A stretch of DNA of 64,000 nt from Mucilaginibacter sp. PAMC 26640 (GTDB lineage: Bacteria; Bacteroidota; Bacteroidia; Sphingobacteriales; Sphingobacteriaceae), in assembly GCA_001596135.1 (NCBI GenBank), contig CP014773.1:4712001-4776000 (forward strand), in the 5' to 3' direction. Shown here in pieces: positions 37,308 to 47,368 of this stretch. A model generated the notes under the pieces. It saw only the letters and a list, made by a program, of their open reading frames with translations. It made no database searches and was not told the origin of the DNA. How positions within the stretch are numbered: position 1 is the first letter of the stretch; every line of letters starts with the position of its first letter. Made by a program: the position numbers and the translations under genes.

Positions 37308-40300
37308 TTATTTAAAAGTTACGCTTAAGCCTACGGTATAAAATTTTGAACCCGGATAAGTACCGTTATCAATTCCGTTTTGCGTAGGATTACCGCCCTG
37401 TATACCGATCTCCGGATCAAGGCCTGTGTATTTTGTAATCGTAAATAAGTTTTGTGTTGAAAAATACACCCTCACTTTAGCTACGTTTGCCCTGTCTGTA
37501 ATCTCTTTAGGCAAAGTATAGCCAACAGTTACGTTCTTTAATTTAAGGAAACTACCATTCTCTATCCAGGTGCTTGATGGTACATTGCTAAGTAATTGCG
37601 CATCACTGTAGGTAGCCCTTGTGTAAGTATTAGAAGGGTTAGTAGTTGTCCAACGATTGTTGTAATAATCAACGCTTACATTTTCAACGCCCACAAACCC
37701 TCGGTTTTGGAAACTTTGCAAAGAACTTTGCTGATAGTTAAGGATCTTGTTGCCATAAACGCCGTAGAAATATGCGTTAAAATCAAAAGACTTGTAAGAA
37801 GCATCAAAGTTAAAACCACCGTAGAATTTAGGTAACGGGCTACCTAAACTTACCTGATCTGCCGTGGTAACTTGTCCGTCGCCGTTCGTATCGGCAAAGT
37901 AACGGTCGCCAGCTGTTGTACCTACCTGGTAGTAATATGGGTTAGAAGGGTTTTTTATCGCCGCTGCTGCATTCAGTGCCTTTACCTGGGCATCTGTTTG
38001 AAAAATCCCTATCGTTTTGTATCCGTAAAATTCACCTACAGAACCACCAACATATGTTTTAGTGAAGGTATTATCGGCCCATCCAGGCCCGGTTAAGCCT
38101 AAGCCACCAAAATTGGTTACAAAGTCGGTACCGGATGTTATGCTGGTTAATTTGTTCTTAACAGCCGACATGGTTAAGGCTAAACCATAATGAAAACCTG
38201 AGGAATTGGTGTGATTGTAGTTAACAGCCAACTCAATACCTTTATTCTCCATGCTGCCTACGTTACGGGTAAGGAAGTTGTAGCCTGATTGTGCAGGAGC
38301 TGCCAATTGCAACAAGAAGTCTTTGGATGTTCTTTTAAATACGTCAACCGTTAGTGTTAATGCACCGTTTAAGAAACCTGCATCCATACCAATATCGGTT
38401 TGGTAATCGGTTTCCCAACGCAAATTAGCATTAGCTGGTTGGCTTTGAGCGGTACCACTTTGATAGAGCTTGTTGAAAGGATAACCTAAGTTACCGCTGC
38501 TGGCGGCTGGTAAGCCAGTTGAATACAATGCTGCGTATTGAAAATTACCTATCGAACCCTGATTACCTACTTTACCATAGCTACCACGGAACTTCAAATC
38601 AGATAACCAGGTCACATCTTTCAGGAACGACTCTTCTTTAGCCCTCCAGGTTGCACCTCCCACCGGGAAAGTGCCATATTTGTGGCCTTCATCAAATTTA
38701 GATGAACCATCGCGCCTGATTGTACCGTTGATTGAGTACTTGTCTGAAAAAGTATAAGTCAACCTGGCAAATTGAGAGGCCAGGGTGGTAATGGTTTTAC
38801 CATTACCTTCATTATCCAACTGCAGATTAGTTACTTGTGCTAAATCCCGGATAACGCTGTTTTTTGGAATACCCTGCCCGCCATTAGCCGTATAAGACGT
38901 ACTTTGTTGAGAAACACCGCCTACGAAATTGATCCTGTGCTTACCAAAAGTTTTATCATATGAAATAGTGTTTTCCCATAACCATTCAAACAGGTTGTTT
39001 TGGCGCTGGCTGTACAAAGCGTTGGTTGGTACCGCAGCAGAATATTGTTGCTGGATGCGGGTATCTTCTGGCTGAAAAAACGAACCGGAATAGGTATTTA
39101 AACGCACACCTGCATTAGTTTTAATTTTTAAACCATCTATTATAGTTGCTTCTAAAGATGAATTGGTCAGCAACAGGTTGTTGATGTTTTCATATTCGTT
39201 AGTTTCTATGCTATAAACCGGGTTATTGTATTTGGCGGTGTAGGTATTAGTGGGGTTATAAAAACCGTAGTTACCATTAGCATCTTTGATCTGGCTTGTG
39301 GCACTGTTACCGCCATCTAAAGTTGGGATCAGCTGCGTTAAGTTACCCAGGGCACCAGTACCATATGGGTTGTTTGAAGTTGTGTAAGTATATTTTGCGC
39401 TTGTTGAAGATTTAAGCCATTTGGTAGCCTGATAATCTAAATTAAGGCCAAGTGTTACTCTTTTAAAATATGATCCTAGCACAATACCTTTCTGATCGTA
39501 ATAACCAATAGATGCAGCAGATTGTACCTTATCACTGCCACCGCGAATTGCAACACTGTAATTTTGAGTTTTGCCTGTTTGGTAAAGCGCATCCTGCCAG
39601 TCGGCATTAGTTAATTTGCTTGGGTCGCGCCAGATAGGTAGCTCAACAAAGTTGGCATCCTTGTCAGCAATTTCGTTGGCCAGTGTAGCCCATTGCTGTG
39701 CGTTTAACAAATCATACTTTTTAGGCTTTGCCTGGAAAGCGTTGTAAGCATCAACAGACAGCTGAACACCATCTTTAAGCCCTTTTTTGGTAGTAACAAT
39801 GATTACACCATTTGCGCCACGAATACCGTAAATAGCAGTAGCAGATGCATCTTTCAATACATCGATGCTTGCAATGTCATTTGGGTTAAAGTTATTGATA
39901 CCCCCATCTAGCGGATAACCATCAACCACATATAAAGGGTTGTTGCCACCGCTGGCCAAACTCCCCACGCCCCTGATTAAAACAGTGGTATTACCGCCCG
40001 GGGCACCATCATTTGCAGTAACCTGAACACCCGCTGCACGCCCCTGCAATGCCTGGTCTAAAGATGGCACAGGGAGTTTAGCAATTGTCTCTGCGTTAAC
40101 AGAACTTACAGAGCCGCTTAAATCCTTACGTTTTGCAGTACCATAACCAATTACTACAACCTCATTTAATGAACTTGTAGCAGCGCTAAGTTTGATACTA
40201 TATGTATTACTGCCTCCCACTGCAACTTCTTGTGTAGCATAACCTACTATGCTAACTACTAAGGTTGCATTGTTTGGTACAGAAAGTTTAAATGCTCCAC

Positions 40301-40493
40301 TTACATCAGTTTGTGTACCAATGGAGGTTCCTTTGACCCCAACACTTGCCCCGGGAATAGGTGAGCCGTCTGACTCTGTAACTTTTCCGGCAATTTGCCG
40401 GCTCTGGGCATAGCCGGCCAAACTCATCAAGACAAACGACAAGCTGAGACCGATCAATACCACAAGATTTTTAATTTGTAGTTTTTTCATCAT
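37308..40493 (-). CDS. SusC/RagA-family TonB-linked outer-membrane transporter
   Basis: A 1061-residue TonB-dependent transporter. After the signal peptide (about residues 1-29) comes a carboxypeptidase-regulatory-like domain (IAGKVTESDGSPIPGASVGV, about 34-53) and the SusC hallmark LNEVVVIGYGTAKRKDLSG (about 109-127), then the plug (IRGVGSLASGGNNPLYVVDG, DVLKDASATAIYGIRGANGV) and a 22-strand barrel that ends LSVTFK with the terminal Phe-Lys. It imports oligosaccharides handed over by the SusD-like lipoprotein, powered by TonB. The hybrid sensor 640 bases upstream on the same strand probably controls it. The upstream region carries a direct repeat (separate entry). Confidence 0.96.
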   Translation of the reverse strand: MMKKLQIKNLVVLIGLSLSFVLMSLAGYAQSRQIAGKVTESDGSPIPGASVGVKGTSIGTQTDVSGAFKLSVPNNATLVVSIVGYATQEVAVGGSNTYSIKLSAATSSLNEVVVIGYGTAKRKDLSGSVSSVNAETIAKLPVPSLDQALQGRAAGVQVTANDGAPGGNTTVLIRGVGSLASGGNNPLYVVDGYPLDGGINNFNPNDIASIDVLKDASATAIYGIRGANGVIIVTTKKGLKDGVQLSVDAYNAFQAKPKKYDLLNAQQWATLANEIADKDANFVELPIWRDPSKLTNADWQDALYQTGKTQNYSVAIRGGSDKVQSAASIGYYDQKGIVLGSYFKRVTLGLNLDYQATKWLKSSTSAKYTYTTSNNPYGTGALGNLTQLIPTLDGGNSATSQIKDANGNYGFYNPTNTYTAKYNNPVYSIETNEYENINNLLLTNSSLEATIIDGLKIKTNAGVRLNTYSGSFFQPEDTRIQQQYSAAVPTNALYSQRQNNLFEWLWENTISYDKTFGKHRINFVGGVSQQSTSYTANGGQGIPKNSVIRDLAQVTNLQLDNEGNGKTITTLASQFARLTYTFSDKYSINGTIRRDGSSKFDEGHKYGTFPVGGATWRAKEESFLKDVTWLSDLKFRGSYGKVGNQGSIGNFQYAALYSTGLPAASSGNLGYPFNKLYQSGTAQSQPANANLRWETDYQTDIGMDAGFLNGALTLTVDVFKRTSKDFLLQLAAPAQSGYNFLTRNVGSMENKGIELAVNYNHTNSSGFHYGLALTMSAVKNKLTSITSGTDFVTNFGGLGLTGPGWADNTFTKTYVGGSVGEFYGYKTIGIFQTDAQVKALNAAAAIKNPSNPYYYQVGTTAGDRYFADTNGDGQVTTADQVSLGSPLPKFYGGFNFDASYKSFDFNAYFYGVYGNKILNYQQSSLQSFQNRGFVGVENVSVDYYNNRWTTTNPSNTYTRATYSDAQLLSNVPSSTWIENGSFLKLKNVTVGYTLPKEITDRANVAKVRVYFSTQNLFTITKYTGLDPEIGIQGGNPTQNGIDNGTYPGSKFYTVGLSVTFK

Positions 40494-41135
40494 AAGATTT
40501 TTATAAAAAGTTTAATTGGTTGGTGTTGACAGAGGCCGGTTGGTTTGGCCTTTATCATCCTAGTAAAAGTATTGGAGTATAAATTGAGTAGATACCACAA
40601 ATGTTAACGTTTATATAACAAATGTTAATCCTGATATTTTAAACCAATGGTTAATGCAATCGAATACATTTTAACTTATTAGATATAAACACATTGATTT
40701 TAGCATATAATCAAAGGTTTCCGACGAATTCAGACTGCTATTAGAACTGGTGGATAGTTAAAGTATCTACCTAAGGGTATATTTTGCTTAACAAACGTGT
40801 TACTGGGGCAGAGTTAAAAGATATGCCTATTTCAAAAACAGCGTTACGATTAGAAGGTCAACAATTGAATCTATTTATAATGTGTTTATGCACAATTACT
40901 TTTTAAAGCAAATGGTTACGTTGAATGTAATCAGAGACAAACCGATCCCAATAGCTGTAATAGCAATCGATTTATATTAGAATGTCTAAATTTTTTAAGC
41001 TGAAACTTTTTAAAGGCATTTTAACTAATCACGAAGGATTTTGTAGCTTTTGCTTGGTTCAGCAGGATAAGCTTAGTCATTTAATCAAGCTAAAATCAGA
41101 TGATAGCGGGACAGCTAATTTAATATTGAATATTT
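40494..41135. other. 642-base intergenic region upstream of susC
   Basis: No convincing gene is seen. The region between the hybrid regulator and susC is AT-rich and contains the 11-base direct repeat described separately. A 57-residue frame at 40982-41155 on the plus strand runs into the antisense of the regulator and is not supported. It is long enough for a complex promoter of the SusCD locus. Confidence 0.5.
40597..40628. promoter_or_regulatory. Direct repeat in the susC promoter region
   Basis: ACAAATGTTAA occurs at 40597-40607 and again at 40618-40628, exactly 21 bases apart (two helical turns), about 105 bases upstream of the susC start. Read on the minus strand the repeat is TTAACATTTGT, which contains the TTTG element of Bacteroidota promoters. 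Direct repeats of this spacing suit an AraC-type regulator, such as the hybrid sensor encoded next to it. Confidence 0.5.
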
Positions 41136-44100
41136 TTAGTTTACCAATTCGTTAACCTTTTCTTTGGCCTTCAAATTATTGATATACTCAGATGGGAGAA
41201 TTCCGTACTCTTCCCGGAATACTTTTGCAAAATATGCGGCATTGTTAAAACCTACCTCATAGGCTACATTGGCAATGCTGAGTTTGCTTTTCTCTAACAA
41301 TTGCACGGCGCGCTTCAAGCGGATAGTACGGATACAGTCTACCGGGGTTTTGCCGGTAAGGGTCAAAAGCTTTTTATAAAGCGATACGCGACTGAGGTTT
41401 AAATGCCGGGCCAGTTCTTCTACCGAGAAGTTCAGATTGGTAATATTTAGTTCTATATAATCGAATGCGTTTTTGAGAAATTTGTCATCTTCGGATATGA
41501 CTATTATATCCTTTGCTTTCACCTCTACTTGCTTTTGATACGTTTTTTTGAAAGTCTGCTGCATCCGCAAAGAGTTATGAATCTTGGAAAGCAGGATCTC
41601 AAAATTAAACGGTTTAACTATATAATCATTCGCCCCGCTATCCAATCCAGCCAACTGGTCTTCCTCCGTGCCCAGGGCTGTCAACAATATCACCGGTATT
41701 TCAGCAGTGCGGCTATCGGCTTTGATTTTCTTACACAGCTCTATGCCGTTCATCACCGGCATGCTGATATCGCTCACGATAAGTTTAGGATGCATAGCAA
41801 GCGCTTTTTGCCAACCATCTTTACCGTTTACGGCCTCTACAATATGGAAACTGTGTTTAAGGTTATCCTTCAGATAAAAGCGCAGATCATCGTTATCTTC
41901 TATCAGCAATATCGTTTGTTTTTTGGCGGCTCCCGGCGAATTATCAACCGCACTAACCAATTCAGGAATTGGTTCATCATCTATAATTGCTGCAACAGCC
42001 TGTTCATTACATTGTACGCCAACAGGCAGGCTTATGGTAAAACAGCTGCCATAATCAGGTTCACTTTCTATTTCAATTGTGCCGCCCTGCATCCTAACAA
42101 ATTCTTTTGTGATAGAAAGGCCTATACCACTTCCCTGATTGAGAAGGTTCTCCGGCATATCATCCTGAAAGAAACGTTCGAACACCCGCTCCTGGTTTTC
42201 TTTAGCTATCCCGATACCTGTGTCTATTACTTTTATTTCCAGCTGGTTTTGTATATCGTTAGTGCTACTATTGCCTGTTATTGTTAACATCACGCTAATG
42301 TGACCTCCGGATGGAGTGAATTTAAAAGCGTTTGATAACAGGTTAAACAGGATCCGTTCGATCTTATCATGATCGAAATTAGTCACGTATTCGTTCACAT
42401 CACTTTCTATCAGGAACTGAATCTGCTTCTGTTGCGCCACATCCTTAAAAGACGCCGAAACTTCTTTAATGAATCTGATTATATCGCCTTTCTTCATGCT
42501 CAATTTCAGCTCGTTATACTCCATCTTACGGAAATCAAGCAGCTGGTTAACCAGATTAAGCAATCGCTTGCCATTGCGTTTGATGGTAACCAGTTGATTT
42601 TGGTGATCGGTCTTATCGCTGGCTTTGATGAGATTATCGATTGGCGATAGTATAAGTGAAAGCGGCGTACGAAATTCATGACTAATGTTGGTGAAGAATT
42701 TGATCTTCATCAAGTCCAGTTGGTGCATGCGGCGTGCCTCTTCGCGCTCCTGCGCAATTTTACGTTCTGCCTCAGTTTTACTCTGCAATGTTTCGAATTC
42801 GCGCTTAAGTTTTCGGATGCCGCGATGCCTGATGTAGAATAACCCTCCTACAAGCAGAATAAAATAGCTTACATAAGCCAATGTTGATTTAAAAAAAGGC
42901 GGCTTGACAGTTATTTTAAGGGAGATGCTTTCGGTATCCCTGTTGTTGTTACTATTAAGAGTACGTACCACAAAAGTGTATTCACCCCCATCCAGGTTGG
43001 TATAGGTAGCATTTCGGTTGCTTCCTACCACCGGAATCCACCCTTTATCAAAACCTTCCAGTTTGTATTCGTACCTTATTTTATCGGGATTAAAATAATC
43101 GCAGGCAGCAAATTCGATATCGAAAACATTTTGATTGTGCTCCAGCACCAGCTCAGGTGTTTCCGAGAGGGATTTTGTTAGCACGATATCGCCATTGACC
43201 GTATCGCCTACGCCTACCGGCCTGTTAAAAAGGCGCAGATCTGTAAAGATCAAATTTGGCTGAGGCTTAAAAGTATTCACTATCTCCGGATCGAAAATAT
43301 TAAAACCATCTATCCCGCCAAAAACCAATTCGCCGCTTTGAAGCCGTTTTGCAGCATAAAGGTTAAATGCTCGGCCCTGCAGTCCATCCAATTCATTATA
43401 GTTATTAATCCGGAACTTATATTTACCGCCAACCAGATCAAGCCTGATGCTGGCAAGACCATTTGTGGTACTCACCCACATTTTTCCCTCTTTATCTTCT
43501 ATTATATTTGAAACGTTATTAGCGGGCAAGTTCACCCCTTCCTCAATATTTAAAAACTTGTTGGTTTTGGCATTGAGGATACTTAGCCCGTCTTTCGTAC
43601 CAATCCAAATTAGCCCGCGCCTGTCCTGGGTAATGGTATTCACATCAGTACCTATCAGGCTGTTAAGGTTTTTAGGCTCCGCGGCGTAATGTTTTATCGT
43701 ATTGGTTTTATACATGATAACATCAACACCCTTATCCCGCCCTATCCATTTGTTTTTCTCCTTATCCTCAAATATCACAGCTGTATAATCCGAACTCATC
43801 GGATATTTGGGGTGGCGAAACGATTTTGTCTTACGGTCAAACACATTCAATCTGCCAGAGAATGTTCCTACCCACATATCGCCGGCTGCATCTTCTATAA
43901 ATGAGTAAACCCGATCGTCACTTATAGATGAACTGTCTTTTTCGTTATGCCGGTAATGCGTGAATTTTTTTCCGTCGAAGCTATCCAGTCCGCCGAAATA
44001 AGTACCTATCCATAAGATATGCTGCTTATCGATGTAAAGCTTTACCACTATATCGCTAGCAATGGTATTGGGATCGGCCGGATCGTGTTTGTAATGGGTA

Positions 44101-45308
44101 TAACTATTGCTCTTACGATTAAAATAAACCAGTCCGTTGCCATTGGTACCTATCCACAAATTTCGGTGCTCATCTTCTTCAAATGAATTGATGTCCTGGT
44201 AAGGCAGGCTTTTAGGATCACTGTTGAAATGTTTGTACAGCGGAAATTGCATAATTCCGCTATGGTAATAATTGATACCCTGCTTAAAGGTACCTGCCCA
44301 GATAATATCTGTATTATCCTTATACAGGTTCAAACTATTGCCGCTTATTGATTTAAGATCATCGGGCTTGCTGAGTATAAAACTTATACTATTGGTAGCG
44401 CGGTCGATCACATTGATGCCCCCATGGTCTGAACCCAGCCAAATTTTGCTATCCTCAGCCTGTACGATGCTGTTAATTACATTTGAATTAAGTTTATGCC
44501 CCGGCGTATCTTTGCTGTAATGGATCAGCTTATTATTTATCGTTTGATAGCAATAAGCACCAACGGGTGCTGCATCCGAGCAGATCCAGAGGTTTTGATC
44601 CGTATCCATCATCATACTATAATTTCTCACTTTTGTATCCACGGCTTTTGCTAACCCGTCATAAGCTTTAATTATTTTATTGGTACGGGCATTTAGCAAA
44701 TCAATAAAACCATCGTTATACAAGATCCAAACCTGATCCTGTTGACCGGCAACCAGGTCCATTATTATCCCATCATGCAAAGTTGCTCCGTTCCCTGCCT
44801 TGTTGCTGTAAAATTCGGTGCTTTTGTTTTTGGAATCATAACGGTATAAACCGCCATAACTGGTAATGAACCAATAATTGCCCTGCCCACCCTTGTTTAT
44901 TTTGCGAATCTGGCTGGTATTAATGTGGTAGAGGGCGGCTTCGGCAGCTACATTGTTGGAAATTTTTTCGGTAAGCGGATCATAAATACTGATCTTATTG
45001 TGTGTAAATATCCAAAGTTTGTTGTCAGGACCTTCGCTTAAACGCATTACGTGGTTCTCGGCTAATGAATTTGGATTACCTGCATCCCGCTTAAAAACCT
45101 TAAACTTATTGCCATCGTACCGGTTGAGGCCAGACGTTGTACCGAACCATATAAAACCTTTTGCATCTTTAATAATGCAATTAACCTGGTTATCAGACAA
45201 ACCGTTGGTAATATCCAAATGGGAAAACTGGTAATTGTTATTTTGAGCGCTTACCGTTCGGCACACCAAAATACAAATCACAAATACGATATAGCGCTTA
45301 AACAGCAT
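41136..45308 (-). CDS. Hybrid two-component sensor/AraC regulator (HTCS)
   Basis: One-protein signalling system of 1390 residues, typical of Bacteroidota glycan loci. Signal peptide (about residues 1-22); a periplasmic ligand sensor of two-component-regulator propeller blades (about 25-700, with repeated GLSDNQVNCIIKDAKGFIWF-like units); a Y_Y_Y domain (about 740-805); one membrane helix (about 815-830); histidine kinase with SHEFRTP, His877; ATPase boxes (FNLLSNAFKFTPSGG, GSGIGLSI); a receiver with Asp1180 in VSDISMPVMNG and the Lys in VKPFNF; and an AraC helix-turn-helix (about 1285-1385). It presumably senses a breakdown product of the glycan and activates the susCD genes. Confidence 0.96.
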   Translation of the reverse strand: MLFKRYIVFVICILVCRTVSAQNNNYQFSHLDITNGLSDNQVNCIIKDAKGFIWFGTTSGLNRYDGNKFKVFKRDAGNPNSLAENHVMRLSEGPDNKLWIFTHNKISIYDPLTEKISNNVAAEAALYHINTSQIRKINKGGQGNYWFITSYGGLYRYDSKNKSTEFYSNKAGNGATLHDGIIMDLVAGQQDQVWILYNDGFIDLLNARTNKIIKAYDGLAKAVDTKVRNYSMMMDTDQNLWICSDAAPVGAYCYQTINNKLIHYSKDTPGHKLNSNVINSIVQAEDSKIWLGSDHGGINVIDRATNSISFILSKPDDLKSISGNSLNLYKDNTDIIWAGTFKQGINYYHSGIMQFPLYKHFNSDPKSLPYQDINSFEEDEHRNLWIGTNGNGLVYFNRKSNSYTHYKHDPADPNTIASDIVVKLYIDKQHILWIGTYFGGLDSFDGKKFTHYRHNEKDSSSISDDRVYSFIEDAAGDMWVGTFSGRLNVFDRKTKSFRHPKYPMSSDYTAVIFEDKEKNKWIGRDKGVDVIMYKTNTIKHYAAEPKNLNSLIGTDVNTITQDRRGLIWIGTKDGLSILNAKTNKFLNIEEGVNLPANNVSNIIEDKEGKMWVSTTNGLASIRLDLVGGKYKFRINNYNELDGLQGRAFNLYAAKRLQSGELVFGGIDGFNIFDPEIVNTFKPQPNLIFTDLRLFNRPVGVGDTVNGDIVLTKSLSETPELVLEHNQNVFDIEFAACDYFNPDKIRYEYKLEGFDKGWIPVVGSNRNATYTNLDGGEYTFVVRTLNSNNNRDTESISLKITVKPPFFKSTLAYVSYFILLVGGLFYIRHRGIRKLKREFETLQSKTEAERKIAQEREEARRMHQLDLMKIKFFTNISHEFRTPLSLILSPIDNLIKASDKTDHQNQLVTIKRNGKRLLNLVNQLLDFRKMEYNELKLSMKKGDIIRFIKEVSASFKDVAQQKQIQFLIESDVNEYVTNFDHDKIERILFNLLSNAFKFTPSGGHISVMLTITGNSSTNDIQNQLEIKVIDTGIGIAKENQERVFERFFQDDMPENLLNQGSGIGLSITKEFVRMQGGTIEIESEPDYGSCFTISLPVGVQCNEQAVAAIIDDEPIPELVSAVDNSPGAAKKQTILLIEDNDDLRFYLKDNLKHSFHIVEAVNGKDGWQKALAMHPKLIVSDISMPVMNGIELCKKIKADSRTAEIPVILLTALGTEEDQLAGLDSGANDYIVKPFNFEILLSKIHNSLRMQQTFKKTYQKQVEVKAKDIIVISEDDKFLKNAFDYIELNITNLNFSVEELARHLNLSRVSLYKKLLTLTGKTPVDCIRTIRLKRAVQLLEKSKLSIANVAYEVGFNNAAYFAKVFREEYGILPSEYINNLKAKEKVNELVN

Positions 45309-45599
45309 AGTTTATACTTGGTACCGACAATTAGAGGATAATAGCCGTAATAAAATTATGCAATATATATCGAATCAACATTAGCGCGCAATTAGAATAT
45401 GTTGACGAGCGCCACCAACCGTTTACAACAATCTAATATACAATCAGATAGCCACTTTTATTTTTTTCAACAATCGAATGCATACATTAAGTTGTCAATT
45501 GGCATAAACACCAAGGAGCTACCCCAAGTGTACCGATTAAAAAATAGGCATCATACTACCGATGCAAACCGGCAAAATGTTGTTAAGTGAAAAATTTAG

Positions 45600-46223
45600 T
45601 TAGTTTTTAGATTTGGCTAGCCCATCGTTGCAGGATGCGTCGTCGGGTTTGATGATAAGGCCCTGCTCAAAATACCCCCTGGCCTGGGCTTTGTTCCCGG
45701 CCATAAGGTATGACCAGCCCAACATCTGGTTTCCGTCGTAATCAAAAGGGTAAAGCGTCACCACTTTTAAAAAATACCGGCTGGCAGCATCAAACTGCTT
45801 GCGGTTATAGTAAATAATACCTGTCCAGTAATTGGCTTGTGTGTTCTGAGGATCTATTTTTAGTACCGCGGCATACTGCGCCAGCACTTTGTCCCAGCTT
45901 GCCAAAAGCGAGAGGGGCTTGATATAGCCAAACTTAGCCTCAATAGCATTCGGTTTTATCCGGACAGCTTTCGCATAATAGCTTTCGGCTGCTGTATAAT
46001 TCTTACTCAAAAAATAAAGCCAGCCCAACCTGAGATTAGTCTCGTAATTACTATCGCTGTAAAATGGCTTTATATCGTTTATGGCTTCACTATAATTCTT
46101 ACGGGCTTCTTCAGCAAAACTGCTTTTATAGGCCCGTTGCAATGCCAATTCAGATTGTGCATTTGCCTGCGCTACCAACGCCAGACAAGTTAAACCGGTA
46201 AATAATTTTTTTAAAACTTCCAT
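45600..46223 (-). CDS. Secreted TPR-repeat protein, last gene of the PqqD/ATP-grasp operon
   Basis: A 207-residue protein with a signal peptide (about residues 1-22, ending QANAQS) and at least four TPR units (for example NYTAAESYYAKAVRIKPNA, about 78-96; FDAASRYFLKVVTLYPFDY, about 141-159; KAQARGYFEQGLIIKPDD). It is probably periplasmic and may hold together the outer-membrane and inner-membrane parts of the system. Its ATG lies 13 bases inside the end of the upstream gene, a translational-coupling arrangement. The exact role is not known. Confidence 0.85.
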   Translation of the reverse strand: MEVLKKLFTGLTCLALVAQANAQSELALQRAYKSSFAEEARKNYSEAINDIKPFYSDSNYETNLRLGWLYFLSKNYTAAESYYAKAVRIKPNAIEAKFGYIKPLSLLASWDKVLAQYAAVLKIDPQNTQANYWTGIIYYNRKQFDAASRYFLKVVTLYPFDYDGNQMLGWSYLMAGNKAQARGYFEQGLIIKPDDASCNDGLAKSKN

Positions 46224-47368
46224 GTAAGTCCCGCGGTTACCGAATGTTGTTGATAAAAAGTGTCCCGATACAGATCATTCTTTTTTTCAAGGGTGTAATT
46301 CACATATAGCCCCAAATGGTTACCCAAATCATAATACCCGGTTCCGCCGGTTTTAAATTTAGTAATATCTATGGCATTATAAACATATAAACCGTCGGAC
46401 TCCAAATAATTTTCCAGGGTTCCAAATGTCACACTTGCCTCTACCCAAAAATGTTTCAACAGTTTAGTCCCTGCAGTTTGGCTGAACACAAATTTTGTCG
46501 CGCCCTGCTGTAAAACACTACCGCGTGAGGTAAAGTACAAATTCAAATTTCCTTTTGGATAAACGGAGAGTTGCGCATTGTATTGTTGAAAAAAAGTACC
46601 TGATATTTTACCCAGATCTGCATCGGCCTGCCATGTGGTGTAACCTGAACTATATTTGAAACCCGCAATACCTAAATTATTATGATATAAATTCTGCCTG
46701 TACTGTGTGTTGAGGTAATGGTATACACCAAATAAAGAAAAGGAGCTATTTAACGAATAATTTAGCTTACCGAAATATTCGTACTCTTTTACAGAATTAT
46801 TAATCAGCAGGCCGCGGCGTCTGAAATTAATACGCTGAACAAAATGAGCTACCGACTGATCCAGTTGAAGATAGTGCCCCAGTTGGGTAATCAATTCTAG
46901 CCTTGCGTAATTAGCTTTTCCCCTGAAAGGATTTGGTGAAGATTTCACACTGTTTTCTATAGTAGCGCTTATCAATCTAAACGGCGATGGTTTTGCGGCG
47001 AAAGTAGAATCATCCACCAAAGCAAGCTGCCGGTAGGCGGCATCTTCCCGGTTAAGGTAGCTATTGCACAAATAGGTGTAATAATTAGCCGTTTGGTTGT
47101 TCGCATCCTGTTTAAGTACCTGCCCATATTGACTAATAGCCCCGGCATAATTCCCTGTGATGAATTGGGCGTAGCCTAAACGCAACCTAAGGAAAGGAAA
47201 ATCAATACCTTGAGCAACTGCTTCCTTCCCATAACGGATCAGATGCACCCAGTTGCCGGAAAGATATAAGGAATAACTTGTACTATCCACTTGTTGGTAG
47301 CCCGGCGTTTGCCCTTTTGCAAACATAAAAGAGGATAAAAAAAATACGATGAAAATGTATTTTAGCAT
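46211..47368 (-). CDS. TPR-containing outer-membrane beta-barrel protein (YaiO-like layout)
   Basis: A 385-residue protein from the ATG at 47368 that overlaps the stop of the previous gene in ATGCTAA; a TTG codon 6 bases further upstream is a less likely start. A signal peptide (about residues 1-20), a TPR-like helical part (LRLGYAQFITGNYAGAISQY, about 60-79) and a C-terminal region of alternating aromatic strands (about 150-385) ending TAGLTWKF, the typical terminal strand with final Phe of outer-membrane barrels. The layout resembles YaiO-type outer-membrane proteins. It is probably the outer-membrane pore or anchor of the cluster. Confidence 0.8.
   Translation of the reverse strand: MLKYIFIVFFLSSFMFAKGQTPGYQQVDSTSYSLYLSGNWVHLIRYGKEAVAQGIDFPFLRLRLGYAQFITGNYAGAISQYGQVLKQDANNQTANYYTYLCNSYLNREDAAYRQLALVDDSTFAAKPSPFRLISATIENSVKSSPNPFRGKANYARLELITQLGHYLQLDQSVAHFVQRINFRRRGLLINNSVKEYEYFGKLNYSLNSSFSLFGVYHYLNTQYRQNLYHNNLGIAGFKYSSGYTTWQADADLGKISGTFFQQYNAQLSVYPKGNLNLYFTSRGSVLQQGATKFVFSQTAGTKLLKHFWVEASVTFGTLENYLESDGLYVYNAIDITKFKTGGTGYYDLGNHLGLYVNYTLEKKNDLYRDTFYQQHSVTAGLTWKF

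Noticed and set aside
40982..41155. Plus-strand frame of 57 codons (MSKFFKLKLF...) between susC and the hybrid regulator
   Set aside because: It overlaps the 3' end of the regulator gene antisense, has no ribosome-binding sequence and no recognisable family.
45399..45590. Plus-strand frame of 63 codons upstream of the hybrid regulator
   Set aside because: Asn/Gln/His-rich chance composition and no start context; the gap is better read as promoter sequence.
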